Positions 1-7,923 of a stretch of DNA of 42,430 bases are shown here, piece by piece (position 1 is the stretch's first letter; the number at the start of each line of letters is the position of its first letter). This stretch comes from DASQFU01 sp035632955 (lineage in GTDB: Bacteria > Eisenbacteria > RBG-16-71-46), in contig DASQFU010000116.1 of the NCBI GenBank assembly GCA_035632955.1, positions 1-42,430 of the forward strand, read 5' to 3'. The notes under the pieces are model-generated. The model saw only the letters and a program-made list of their open reading frames with translations. It was not told the origin of the DNA and did not search any database. The position numbers and the translations under genes were made by a program.

Positions 1-123
1 CGTCGTGTTGGAGAGGAACCGGACACCCTCGGGAGGTAAATTCTCCGCAACGGCGCGCTCCGGCTTGAGGCCAATGCCTACGACGCCGGGCCCGGCAACG
101 CCGAGGAAAGCCGCGACCTCCAC
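1..123 (-). CDS. Possible start of a hypothetical protein, cut by the window edge
   Basis: An open frame of 41 codons runs off the left end, starting at GTG (121-123), 29 bases after the 3' end of tRNA-Thr. The translation begins V-E-V-A-A-F-L-G and contains a glycine-rich stretch (VAGPGVVGIGL). An AGG lies a few bases upstream of the GTG. I do not recognise a family. GC at third codon positions is high but somewhat below that of the clear genes. It may be the 5' end of a real gene or a chance open frame; the visible part is too short to decide. Confidence 0.3.
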   Translation of the reverse strand, partial: MEVAAFLGVAGPGVVGIGLKPERAVAENLPPEGVRFLSNTT

Positions 124-152
124 CGAACCTGAGGTCCCATCGATACTTGAAG

Positions 153-228
153 TGGAGCTGGTGACCGGAATCGAACCGGTGACCCCTTCATTACGAGTGA
201 AGTGCTCTACCAGCTGAGCTACACCAGC
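153..228 (-). tRNA. tRNA-Thr (anticodon CGT)
   Basis: The minus strand folds into a full 76-base cloverleaf. The acceptor stem is GCTGGTG paired with CACCAGC, the D stem is GCTC/GAGC, the anticodon stem is CTTCA/TGAAG with loop CTCGTAA, and the T arm is ACCGG-TTCGATT-CCGGT. Anticodon CGT reads the threonine codon ACG. The discriminator is T and the 3' CCA is encoded. It lies 50 bases downstream of tRNA-Phe in the same direction, so the two are probably co-transcribed. Confidence 0.95.
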
Positions 229-278
229 TCCTGAGGTGATCCCCGCACTTCCACAGCGGCGTCGTGCGGGGCGCAGAG

Positions 279-354
279 TGGTGCGACCCCCCAGAATCGA
301 ACTGGGGACACCGTGATTTTCAGTCACGTGCTCTACCAACTGAGCTAGGGTCGC
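279..354 (-). tRNA. tRNA-Phe (anticodon GAA)
   Basis: The minus strand folds into a 76-base cloverleaf. The acceptor stem is GCGACCC paired with GGGTCGC, the D stem is GCTC/GAGC, the anticodon stem is CGTGA/TCACG with loop CTGAAAA, and the T arm is CCCAG-TTCGATT-CTGGG. Anticodon GAA specifies phenylalanine. The discriminator is A and the CCA end is encoded. It is the first of two tandem tRNA genes. The 113 bases between it and the kinase gene upstream show no other gene. Confidence 0.96.
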
Positions 355-467
355 ACGCAAGCGCGAGCGAACCCGAGCACGGCGCGCGCTCGGATCCGAA
401 GTCCGAGAGATCTAGCACGCGCGCGCGAGAGGCGTCAACCGCGGCTGAAATGCGCGCGGGGCGCGCC

Positions 468-2348
468 TCACGCCGCGGGATAGCGCTGGCGGCGGTCCTT
501 GCGGGTGGCGCGCCGCTCGCGATCGGCGCCGCGGCGATCCTGGTTGATCGGCACCGGCAGCGTGAACGAGAAGATGCTGCTCCACTCGGATTCGCTGCGC
601 ACGCGGACCTCGCCGCCGTGCTCGTGAACGATCTGCTGGGCGAGCCCGAGGCCGACACCGCGCTGGCCTTGCCCGGCGGTCGCGAACGGCACGAACAACT
701 GATTCAAGAGATCCCCCGCGGGCTGCGGGCCGTCGTGCGCGATCTCGACGATCGCGTACTCCTGAACCCGCCGCGACTCGATCCGCACCCGCCCGCCCGG
801 GGGCACCGATTCCAGCGCATGATCCATGATGTTGGTCACCACCCTCTGGATTCGCACCGCATCGAGCAACAGCGGCGGCACTTCGGGCGAGAGCTTCTTC
901 AGCAGCCGCACGCGCCGCCGCACCAGTTGCTCGCCGCTTTGCTGCAGCACGTCCTGCACCACCTGATTGAGACTCTCGAGCTTGAGGCGCGGTGGGCCGA
1001 GCGCAGCGACCTGCAGCTGCTCGCCGGCGAGCCGCTCCAGCCGGTCGGTCTCGCGGATCACGATCTCCAGGTACTCACGATTGGGATCCTCTGGGGCGAG
1101 CCCGCGATGCGCGCGGCGCGCGAACGCGCCGATCGAGGCGATCGGATTGCGCAGCTCGTTGGCGACGTTGACCACCGTCTCGCCGAGCGTCGCCAGGCGT
1201 TCGCTGCGGGTCAGCTGCTCGCGCACGTCGCGGCAGCGGCGCTCGCTCGCCTTGAGCTCGGTGCGCCGTTGCGCGTGCTCGACGACGAGTGCCGCGTGGT
1301 CGGCCAAGGTCCGCAGGAACTCGAGATCGGCGTTGGTGAACGCCGGACCCTCGCTGGGATGGAACGCGGCGCGGTCGTAGACCGCGAGTGCTCCGCCGGC
1401 CCCGGAGGGCATGCACAGCGGCAGCAGCGCCAGGGCGGAGAGCTGGGCCGTGACCTCGGGGGCCAGGCGCGGCTCCTTCGTCACGCGCTCGAGCACGATC
1501 GGGCGTCGATCGTCGATCGCTGCGGCGGCGAGCGGTTGCAGACCGCGCGCGAGCCGCTCGCGCGTGCCACCGGGGCCGAATGTGGACTCGAGATGCGGCG
1601 CCGTTCCGGAATCAGCGAGCCACACCGCCGCCCCGCGCGCCGCCGTCGCTTCGCAGGCGAGGCGGCCGAGCAGGGCGAGGATTTCGGCCAGGTTGAGATC
1701 GGAGACCGCAGCGCGCGCGAACTCGCCGAGTGCCGCGCCGTGGTGCGCACGCCGCCTTGCATCCGCGCCCAAGGCGTGCGCTTCGAGTGCGGCGTCCGCC
1801 ACCCGGCGGAAGCTCTCGAGCGCCTGCTCCGCACGCTCCGGACTCTCTGCCCTTGGCCAACCACCGACCAACAACGCGAATGGCTGAATGCCGCGCCTCA
1901 GTCCCACCGCTGCCAACGCTCGGCCTTCGAGATCATGCGCCGCCAACGCCAGGGCATCGCGCGGCTCGCCTTGCAACACGCCGCCGGCGAGAGTGCGCGC
2001 CAGTGCTTCCGGCAGATGCTCGGGGGTCAGGCTCTGCTGGCGGAGATGACGCGTGCGCTCGGGGTCTGGACCCTCGGGGGCGCTTTGGCGTGCGCGCGAT
2101 AGTGCGCCGGCCAGGCTCTCGCCTGGCGTTGCCGTCCAGCTCAGCCGGCCCTCGAGCACGCCGTGTTGGGGGTTCCAGATCCAGAGCACGGCCGCGTCGA
2201 ACCCTGGCCCGGCCGGATGTGTCGCCAGTGCGAGCAGCATGCGCTCGAGTCGGCCGATCTCGAGACCCTCGCCGAACAACGCCGCGAGATCGGTCGCGTC
2301 CGGACTTGGGCCGGTCTCGATCGGAGCGCGTTCGGGCAGGGACGACAT
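468..2348 (-). CDS. GAF-domain sensor histidine kinase homologue with degenerate catalytic motifs
   Basis: This 626-residue soluble protein has no clear membrane segment. The middle (about residues 190-370) looks like a GAF sensor domain, followed by a coiled linker, an H-box region and a HATPase_c domain. The H-box reads A-N-E-L-R-N-P, so the usual phospho-acceptor His is Asn (codon AAC, bases 1158-1160, residue 397). The N-box reads NIMDHALES, where the Mg-binding Asn is His (residue 510), and the G1 box DNGxG has become HDGPQ. The G2 box (GVGLGLAQQIV) is kept. By family knowledge such a protein should not autophosphorylate normally, so a regulatory or sensor-only role is inferred. The ATG at 2348 has GAGG 8 bases upstream; an in-frame ATG at 2471 would add 41 residues. 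The C-terminus is a basic, Arg-rich tail. No response regulator is adjacent. Confidence 0.8.
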   Translation of the reverse strand: MSSLPERAPIETGPSPDATDLAALFGEGLEIGRLERMLLALATHPAGPGFDAAVLWIWNPQHGVLEGRLSWTATPGESLAGALSRARQSAPEGPDPERTRHLRQQSLTPEHLPEALARTLAGGVLQGEPRDALALAAHDLEGRALAAVGLRRGIQPFALLVGGWPRAESPERAEQALESFRRVADAALEAHALGADARRRAHHGAALGEFARAAVSDLNLAEILALLGRLACEATAARGAAVWLADSGTAPHLESTFGPGGTRERLARGLQPLAAAAIDDRRPIVLERVTKEPRLAPEVTAQLSALALLPLCMPSGAGGALAVYDRAAFHPSEGPAFTNADLEFLRTLADHAALVVEHAQRRTELKASERRCRDVREQLTRSERLATLGETVVNVANELRNPIASIGAFARRAHRGLAPEDPNREYLEIVIRETDRLERLAGEQLQVAALGPPRLKLESLNQVVQDVLQQSGEQLVRRRVRLLKKLSPEVPPLLLDAVRIQRVVTNIMDHALESVPPGGRVRIESRRVQEYAIVEIAHDGPQPAGDLLNQLFVPFATAGQGQRGVGLGLAQQIVHEHGGEVRVRSESEWSSIFSFTLPVPINQDRRGADRERRATRKDRRQRYPAA

Positions 2349-2542
2349 CGATGACCTCGGTGACCGGTCGTGGAACGGCCAGCCTTTGGGGAAGCGCTCG
2401 GCCCAAGGGGCTACAAGGGAAGAGATGCCCGGCCTAGCAAGCTCAGAGTGCGCAAGCCATATGCCACCCACGGCAGGGGCAATGCCGCCCGGGACCAGCT
2501 TCCAGCGACGTCATGAGGGGCTGAGTTAAGTGGCGTTTGCTC

Positions 2543-2571
2543 TTGACGCTAGCTCCCGGCCTTCATACCGT
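2543..2571 (+). promoter_or_regulatory. Candidate sigma-70-type promoter for the DUF3467 gene
   Basis: TTGACG (2543-2548) and TACCGT (2566-2571) are separated by exactly 17 bases, upstream of the only plus-strand gene. The -35 matches consensus at 5 of 6 positions and the -10 at 3 of 6. It lies in the 306-base divergent region between the kinase gene and DUF3467, where I see no other gene. Transcription would start about 75 bases before the GTG start codon. Confidence 0.4.
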
Positions 2572-2654
2572 GCCGTCCCGGCCCTGCATGGTCCCGAGGG
2601 CATCCGGAACCGTGGCCAAAATCGCCCGAGTGGGTGGGAATAGGAGCCCAGGCT

Positions 2655-2948
2655 GTGGAAAAAAACCAAACCCCGATCGAGGTCGAGCTCAGCGAGCGCG
2701 AAGCCGAGGGCATCTATTCGAACCTGGTGTTCATCGCGCATTCCGGATCGGAGGTGATCCTGGACTTCGCCCGGGCGCTGCCCGGACTGCCGAAGGCCAA
2801 GGTCTACGCGCGCGTCATCCTTACGCCTCAGCACGCGAAATCGCTGCTGCTGGCTCTCGAGCAGAACCTGAAGACCTACGAGGGTCAGTTCGGACCGATC
2901 AAGCTCGCGGGCGAACTCAAAAACCGCGATCTCGGCTTCAAGTCCTAA
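2655..2948 (+). CDS. DUF3467 family protein
   Basis: This 97-residue protein matches the DUF3467 family from end to end. Recognisable elements are EGIYSNLVFIAHSGSE near the N-terminus, LDFARALPGLPKAKV in the middle, and ILTPQHAKSLLLALEQN followed by YEGQFGPIK. The family's biochemical role is not established. I chose the GTG at 2655 because AGGAG lies 8 bases upstream (2642-2646); another in-frame GTG at 2634 has no such site. It is the only clear plus-strand protein gene in the window. Its stop codon overlaps the 3' end of the convergent thioesterase gene by 4 bases. Confidence 0.88.
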   Translation: MEKNQTPIEVELSEREAEGIYSNLVFIAHSGSEVILDFARALPGLPKAKVYARVILTPQHAKSLLLALEQNLKTYEGQFGPIKLAGELKNRDLGFKS

Positions 2949-3364
2949 GCGAGACCTTCGGCCGCGCGCGGCGCCCGGGCGAGGATCGTCACCAGCCGCT
3001 CGGGTGGCCGAACCGGACGCCCATCGCCGCCGAGAAAGCAGTGCAGCGTCGTCCCCACGGCGAGTGCTAGGCCGTCGTCCTCACGCACCACGCGATAGCC
3101 GAACCGGACCGACGCCCGCTTGAGTTCGATCACGCCGGTCTCGATCGCGATCTCGTCGTCGTAGCGCGCGGGCTCGAGATAGCGGCAGCGCGCCTCGAGC
3201 ACCGGCAGCGACACGCCCCTCTCCTCGACTTCGCGGTAGGTCATGCCGAGGGCGCGCATCATCTCGGCGCGACCGATCTCGAACCAGCGGAGATAGTTCG
3301 CGTAATAGGCGAATCCCATCTGGTCGGTGTCGCCGTAGCGAACACGCAGCAGATGGCGATGCAT
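2945..3364 (-). CDS. Acyl-CoA thioesterase, YbgC/FadM (4HBT hotdog) family
   Basis: This 139-residue single hotdog-domain protein has the family signature RVRYGDTDQMGFAYYANYL at residues 7-25, including the acidic residues of the DTD motif that serve catalysis in the 4-hydroxybenzoyl-CoA thioesterase family. A mid-section with LEARCRYLEPARYDDE also fits. The enzyme is expected to hydrolyse acyl-CoA or acyl-carrier thioesters in the cytoplasm; the substrate cannot be read from sequence. The ATG overlaps the stop of the acyltransferase gene by one base (TGATG), so the two are translationally coupled. It is the last gene of the long minus-strand operon and converges on DUF3467. YbgC, FadM and 4HBT assignments cannot be separated here. 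Confidence 0.85.
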   Translation of the reverse strand: MHRHLLRVRYGDTDQMGFAYYANYLRWFEIGRAEMMRALGMTYREVEERGVSLPVLEARCRYLEPARYDDEIAIETGVIELKRASVRFGYRVVREDDGLALAVGTTLHCFLGGDGRPVRPPERLVTILARAPRAAEGLA

Positions 3365-4248
3365 CACCCCTCCGATATCGCGGGCGGGCGCGTCTTCCAG
3401 CGGCGGTGGAGCCAGAACCACATCTCCGGATAGCGCCGGATGCGACCTTCGAGCAGTGCCGCGTGGCGCGCCGTCAAGGTGCGCTCGGGATCGGGATCGT
3501 CGACTTCTGGCAGCTCCATCGGTGGGAGCACCTCGATCGCATGACGGCCGTCCGGCCGCCGCTCGATGAAGCCCGGCAGAATCGGCACGCCGGCTCGTAA
3601 CGCGAGGCGTGCGGGTCCGACCGGCGTGCTGGTCGGCTGGCCGAAGAACGGCACGAACACGCCGTGCTTGCGCGCGTCCTGATCGGCCAGCAACGCCACC
3701 CAGCGCCCGGCGCGCAGCGCCTGAAACGCGCGCCGCATCGCCGAGCCGACCGGGATCTGGCCGATCCTGGCGGCGGCGCGCAGGTCGCCGATCGTGCGCT
3801 CGACGTAGGGATTGGTGAGCGGCTTGACCACGAAGTCGGTCGCATGGATGTGGCCGAGGAATGCCCCCAGAAGCTCGAAGTTTCCGAAGTGGCCGGTCAG
3901 CAGGACCGCGCCTTGGCCACGCACCGCTTCCAAGTGCTTGCGCCCGCGCAGCTCGGCGACGTAGCGGCCGAGCGGTGATCTCGCCAGCTCCGGCAGCCGC
4001 GGATACTCGCACACGACGCGACCGAGCTCGGCGTAATGGGCGCGCAGGATGCGGTCGCGCTCGACCGGGGCCCGTTCGGGAAACGCGCGCGCGATGTTTT
4101 CTTCGGCGATCCTGCGCCGAACGCCGAGCGAGCGCGCCCGCCGGCCGAGCCACTCCCCGACCCCCAGCGACGTTCGCCACGGCAACGCGCGCACGGTGGC
4201 GGCGAGCCCCTGAACGCCCAAGGCTTCGAGCACGTGCAGCGGCTTCAC
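3364..4248 (-). CDS. Lysophospholipid / lipid A acyltransferase (LpxL/HtrB family)
   Basis: This 294-residue protein belongs to the lipid A late-acyltransferase family. The core motif TGHFGNFELLG gives the HX4E catalytic pair (His120, Glu125). Other family features are ENIARAFPE near residue 50, a conserved LLADQDARK segment, and a C-terminal RRYPEMWFWLHRRWK block. The family transfers acyl chains to lipid A precursors at the inner membrane. No lipid A genes are nearby, so the exact acceptor is uncertain. The GTG start at 4248 overlaps the dprA stop codon (GTGA). The stop overlaps the thioesterase start by one base; a link in acyl-chain handling is possible but inferred. Confidence 0.85.
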   Translation of the reverse strand: MKPLHVLEALGVQGLAATVRALPWRTSLGVGEWLGRRARSLGVRRRIAEENIARAFPERAPVERDRILRAHYAELGRVVCEYPRLPELARSPLGRYVAELRGRKHLEAVRGQGAVLLTGHFGNFELLGAFLGHIHATDFVVKPLTNPYVERTIGDLRAAARIGQIPVGSAMRRAFQALRAGRWVALLADQDARKHGVFVPFFGQPTSTPVGPARLALRAGVPILPGFIERRPDGRHAIEVLPPMELPEVDDPDPERTLTARHAALLEGRIRRYPEMWFWLHRRWKTRPPAISEG

Positions 4249-5177
4249 GCGCGACTCGCCCCGCCCCGTACCCAGCGGGGGCCGGCCACCGCGCGGGCGC
4301 TGCCGGACCACTCCAGAGCGAGCAGTGCCGCGAGCGCCGTCCCGAGCGGCAGCCCGGCCGCCGTCGCCAGCTGCTCGGCGGTGCGCGGCTCGCGGGACAA
4401 GGCCGCGAGCAGAAGCGCTTCCGCGCCGGCCGCGGGCGCCGCGCTCGGCGAGGTCTTCGCGCCCGCGGGCTTGCGTGTGCGCGCGCGTGGCGTTGACGGC
4501 CGGGCGCCATCGGAGCGACCGGCCAGCGCTTCCAAGACGTCGTTCGCGCACGTGCACAGGCTGGCTCCCGCCCGCAGCAGGTCGTGAGTTCCCCGCGCGG
4601 TCGGCCGATCGACGTCACCCGGCATCGCTAGAACGACGCGACCGAGACGTCGCGCCACGGTCGCGGTGTGGAGCGCCCCGCTGCCTTCGGCCGCTTCCAC
4701 GACCAGCGTCGCGCCCGCCAACGCAGCAATCAGTCGGTTGCGATGCACGAACGAGCGGCGCGTGATCGGCACGGGATCGGGGAACTCGCTGATCAGGGCA
4801 CCCTGCCCGGTGATCGACTCGGCCAGCACGCGATGACTCGACGGCGTGACGTGATCGAGGGCTCCCGGCAGCACCGCGATCGTGGCGCCTCCGGCTTCCA
4901 GCGCTCCGCGATGCGCGGCCGCATCGATGCCGCGCGCGAGACCGCTGACCACCGTGATGCCGAGCCGGGCCAAGTCGCCACTCACGCGGCTCGCCTGCGT
5001 GAGCCCATAGGGCGTCGCCGCTCGCGAGCCGACGATGGCGACTGCTTGTGACGCGGGAGGTATGGCGCCGCCGCGGATCACGAGCACCCGTGGCCGATCG
5101 CGCAGCGCGCGCAACGCGTCGGGATACTCGGGATCGAAATCGGCGACGATCCGCGCGTCAGCCGGAACCCTCGCCAC
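4245..5177 (-). CDS. dprA: DNA-processing protein DprA
   Basis: This 310-residue DprA loads RecA on incoming single-stranded DNA during natural transformation. The Rossmann-like DprA core carries AIVGSR (residues 47-52), VVSGLARGIDAAAHRGAL (76-93), a variant RRSFVHRNRLIAALA (140-154) in place of the usual FPxRNRIIA, VVEAAEGSGAL (159-169) and MPGDVD (185-190). An Ala/Pro/Lys linker at about 220-245 leads to a C-terminal winged-helix region. The N-terminal SAM-like domain of some DprA proteins is absent. The GTG start at 5177 has GGAGG 6 bases upstream and overlaps the preceding gene by 20 bases. With comEA and the pilus locus in this window it supports competence. Confidence 0.93.
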   Translation of the reverse strand: MARVPADARIVADFDPEYPDALRALRDRPRVLVIRGGAIPPASQAVAIVGSRAATPYGLTQASRVSGDLARLGITVVSGLARGIDAAAHRGALEAGGATIAVLPGALDHVTPSSHRVLAESITGQGALISEFPDPVPITRRSFVHRNRLIAALAGATLVVEAAEGSGALHTATVARRLGRVVLAMPGDVDRPTARGTHDLLRAGASLCTCANDVLEALAGRSDGARPSTPRARTRKPAGAKTSPSAAPAAGAEALLLAALSREPRTAEQLATAAGLPLGTALAALLALEWSGSARAVAGPRWVRGGASRA

Positions 5178-5829
5178 GTCCTGCCTCCGGCGGCGGGGGC
5201 CGGTGTTCCCTGGACGGGGGGCCGGTCAGCACTTCCCACTCGAGACCCTCTTCGCTCGCGCGCACCACGGCGCTGTCGTCGGAGAGCACCTCGGCGCCTT
5301 CCGCGGACATCAGCTCGTCGTTACGCAGCATGCGGTCGACGCGCTCTCCGAGATGACGATCGCGCCCCGACAACTCGTCGAAGCGCCGGCGGCGGACGTC
5401 GAGGGGCAAACCGTGCAAGGCGCGGGCGAGCCCGATGGCTCCCCCGGCGCTGCCGACCGCGATCAGCGCATCCCGCGCCGCCTCGGCCACGGTCTCGTTC
5501 GCATCTTCGGTCAGCCGCAGCAGGGCCTGGATCGCCGGACGGTGGCCGAAACGACCGAGCACGCGCGCCGCACTCGTGCGCGTGAACCACAGACCCTGCT
5601 CGAGCATCGGCACCAGCACCGGCGCCGCGCGCTCGCCGATCCGGCCGAGCGCCTCTTCGGCCAGCTCGCGCAGGTACCAAGACTCGTCGCACAGACATTC
5701 GACCAACAGCGAGAGCGCTTCTTGATCGCTGCGCCGCTCGAGACTCGCCACGTAGTCGCGCTTGCCGGAGAGGCCGCGCGACGTCAACGCGTCGAACGCC
5801 CGGCTCGCGGCGCGTTTGTCATCGGCCAT
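5158..5829 (-). CDS. HEAT-repeat protein
   Basis: This 223-residue cytoplasmic protein is built of alpha-helical HEAT or PBS-lyase-type repeats. Successive helices contain motifs such as WYLRELAEEALGRIGE, FTRTSAARVLGRFG and TVAEAARDALIAVGS at spacings of about 30-35 residues between residues 45 and 130. The C-terminal 40 residues are Pro/Glu/Gly-rich and probably disordered. HEAT repeats usually make protein-protein contacts; no enzymatic motif is present. It overlaps obgE by 11 bases and dprA by 20 bases, so it belongs to the operon. The function is unknown and the partner cannot be named from context. Confidence 0.75.
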   Translation of the reverse strand: MADDKRAASRAFDALTSRGLSGKRDYVASLERRSDQEALSLLVECLCDESWYLRELAEEALGRIGERAAPVLVPMLEQGLWFTRTSAARVLGRFGHRPAIQALLRLTEDANETVAEAARDALIAVGSAGGAIGLARALHGLPLDVRRRRFDELSGRDRHLGERVDRMLRNDELMSAEGAEVLSDDSAVVRASEEGLEWEVLTGPPSREHRPPPPEAGRGEGSG

Positions 5830-6832
5830 CGGCGTCGTCCTCGAGCACGGTCGCGGCCGGCGCCGCGAGCGCCCACAGTCGTTCGAGCAGCGCGTTCATC
5901 CCATGGCCCGTGTGGGCGCTGATCAGCATCGCCTCCGGAAGTCCGAGCCGGGCGGGCGCGCCGGCACGCGCCTCTTCGGGCAGCAGGTCGGCCTTGGTCA
6001 GCACCACCAGCCGCGGCTTGTCGAGCAGCTCGGGGCGGAACTGCTCGAGCTCGCGCTCGAGCACGCGTAGCTCCGCCGCCGGCGCTTCGCTGCTCACGTC
6101 CAGCATCATCACCAGCACGCGCGTGCGCTCCACGTGTCGCAGGAACTCGAGCCCGAGACCTTTGCCGAGATGCGCGTCGGCGACCAGACCCGGCTGATCG
6201 GCCACCACCAACCGGCGCTCGGCATCGAGCTCGACGATGCCGAGATTCGGCTCGAGGGTCGTGAACGGATAGGCCGCGACCCGCGGGCGCGCCCGCGTGA
6301 TGCGGCTGAGGAGCGTCGACTTGCCGGCGTTCGGGAGCCCGACCAGCCCGACGTCGGCGATGAGCTTGAGCTCGAGCACCAACCGGCGCTCTTCGCCCGG
6401 CTCGCCCGGGTCGGCGCGGCGCGGCGCCTGATGCGTGGCGGTCGCGAAGCGCGCGTTGCCGCGGCCACCTCGCCCGCCGCGGGCCGCGAGCCACGTCTGA
6501 CCAGGCGCGACGAGATCCGCCAGCGTTTCACCGCTCTCCGCATCCTTGACCACCGTGCCGGGGGGGATCCGGATCACGAGATCCTCGCCGTCTTTGCCGG
6601 TTCGGTTGTTGCCCGAGCCGGCACCACCGCGCCCCGCACGGTATCGAGGCTGTTCCCGGCAGTCAAGCAACGTGCGCACCTGCGGCTCGACCATGAGCGT
6701 CACCCTGCCGCCGTGCCCACCGTCGCCGCCATCCGGCCCGCCTTTCGGCACGTACTTCTCGCGCCGAAAGCTGATGCAGCCCGGTCCACCGGGACCGGCG
6801 ATCACGTGAATGCGCGCGAGATCGACGAGCAC
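5819..6832 (-). CDS. obgE: GTPase ObgE/CgtA
   Basis: This 337-residue Obg GTPase acts in late 50S ribosome assembly and stress signalling. The N-terminal glycine-rich Obg fold is residues 1-156, with GGPDGGDGGHGG and GSGNNRTGKDG segments. The G domain has a P-loop GLPNAGKST (165-173), the switch segment TTLEPNLG (191-198), G3 as ADQPGL (211-216, where DIPGL is usual), TKAD (279-282) and SAH (305-307). The G3 Ile-to-Gln change and the following VADAH in place of IEGAS are unusual but leave the Asp-x-Pro-Gly-Leu core. There is no C-terminal OCT domain. The GTG start lies 2 bases after the isocitrate dehydrogenase stop, which suggests coupled translation. Confidence 0.95.
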   Translation of the reverse strand: MLVDLARIHVIAGPGGPGCISFRREKYVPKGGPDGGDGGHGGRVTLMVEPQVRTLLDCREQPRYRAGRGGAGSGNNRTGKDGEDLVIRIPPGTVVKDAESGETLADLVAPGQTWLAARGGRGGRGNARFATATHQAPRRADPGEPGEERRLVLELKLIADVGLVGLPNAGKSTLLSRITRARPRVAAYPFTTLEPNLGIVELDAERRLVVADQPGLVADAHLGKGLGLEFLRHVERTRVLVMMLDVSSEAPAAELRVLERELEQFRPELLDKPRLVVLTKADLLPEEARAGAPARLGLPEAMLISAHTGHGMNALLERLWALAAPAATVLEDDADGR

Positions 6833-6834
6833 GA

Positions 6835-7923
6835 TCAGCGCACCGGGTCGAGTGCGGCGATCACTGCATCCGCCATCGCTTCGGTGGTGGCGGCGCGACC
6901 GGCCTCGGCGGCCGGCAGGAGATCACGCGTCACGCTGCGGCCCTCGGCCAGGACACGCCCGATCGCCCGCTCCAGGCGCGAGGCGGCGGCGAGCTCGCCC
7001 AGGTGGCGCAGCATGAGCACGGCCGAGAGGATCATCGCCGTCGGGTTCATGAGCCCCGAGCCCGCGAACTGCGGCGCCGAGCCGTGCACCGGCTCGAACA
7101 CGGCGGCGTGCTCGCCGAGGTTGGCGCCGGGGGCGACGCCGAGTCCGCCGACCATGCCCGCGCACAGATCCGAGACGATGTCCCCGTAGAGATTCGGCAG
7201 CACCAGTACGTCGTATTGCTGCGGCCGCTGGACCAGCTGCAGGCACAGGTTGTCGACGATCACGTCGTCGAACTCGACGTCCGGAAAGCGCGCCGCCTGC
7301 TCGCGCGCGACTTCGAGGAACAGGCCGTCGGTGTGCTTCATGATGTTGGCCTTGTGAACCGCCGTCACCCGGCGCCGCCGGCGATGGCGCGCGTATTCGA
7401 GCGCGAACTGGACGATGCGCCGCGAACCGGACACCGTGATCGGCTTGAGCGATACCCCGGCGTCGGCGCCAAACGTCCGGCCGGTGTACTTCTCGGCGAG
7501 GCGGCGCAACTCCTCGATCCCGGGCGAGCCGTGCGCGAACTCGATCCCGGCGTACAGGTCCTCGGTGTTCTCACGCACGATGACGAGATCGACGTCGTGC
7601 GCAATGCGCGGGACGCCGGCATAGGTCTTCGCCGGCCGCAGGTTCACGTACAGGTCGAGCTCCTGGCGGAGCGCGACGTTGACCGAGCGAAAACCGGTGC
7701 CAATCGGGGTCGTGATCGGACCCTTGAGCCCGACCCGGTGACGGCGCAGCGATTCGAGCACGCGCGCCGGCAGCGGCGTGCCTTCGCGCTCGAGACACGC
7801 GGCCCCCGCGATCTGCACGTCCCACTCGAACGCGACCCCGGTCGCCTCGAGCGTGCGACGCGTCGCCGCCGCGAGCTCGGGTCCGATGCCGTCGCCCGGA
7901 ATCAGGGTGACGTGATGCGTCAT
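6835..7923 (-). CDS. NAD-dependent isocitrate dehydrogenase
   Basis: This 362-residue decarboxylating dehydrogenase belongs to the isocitrate/isopropylmalate family and converts isocitrate to 2-oxoglutarate in the TCA cycle. It has the N-terminal IPGDGIGPE, the substrate segment GFRSVNVALR (77-86), NLRP (94-97), VRENTEDLYAGIEF (116-129), VHKANIMK, and the metal-binding region NLYGDIVSDL. The RSxNxxLR pattern and RENTEDLYAGIE favour isocitrate over isopropylmalate; homoisocitrate dehydrogenase is the closest alternative. The ATG overlaps the aconitase-like stop codon (ATGA). An aconitase homologue directly upstream is a common partner, but here that partner has lost its catalytic motifs. Confidence 0.87.
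   Translation of the reverse strand: MTHHVTLIPGDGIGPELAAATRRTLEATGVAFEWDVQIAGAACLEREGTPLPARVLESLRRHRVGLKGPITTPIGTGFRSVNVALRQELDLYVNLRPAKTYAGVPRIAHDVDLVIVRENTEDLYAGIEFAHGSPGIEELRRLAEKYTGRTFGADAGVSLKPITVSGSRRIVQFALEYARHRRRRRVTAVHKANIMKHTDGLFLEVAREQAARFPDVEFDDVIVDNLCLQLVQRPQQYDVLVLPNLYGDIVSDLCAGMVGGLGVAPGANLGEHAAVFEPVHGSAPQFAGSGLMNPTAMILSAVLMLRHLGELAAASRLERAIGRVLAEGRSVTRDLLPAAEAGRAATTEAMADAVIAALDPVR

Noticed and set aside
264..2102. Long plus-strand open frame (612 codons) opposite the kinase gene
   Set aside because: It is the antisense of the GAF-kinase frame, crosses a tRNA gene, and gives a low-complexity Arg/Ala/His-rich product with no family resemblance. High GC makes such shadow frames common.
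6835..7923. 3-isopropylmalate dehydrogenase (leuB)
   Set aside because: The RSVNVALR substrate segment and RENTEDLYAGIE motif fit isocitrate dehydrogenase, and the neighbour is an aconitase homologue, not leuC/leuD with normal motifs.
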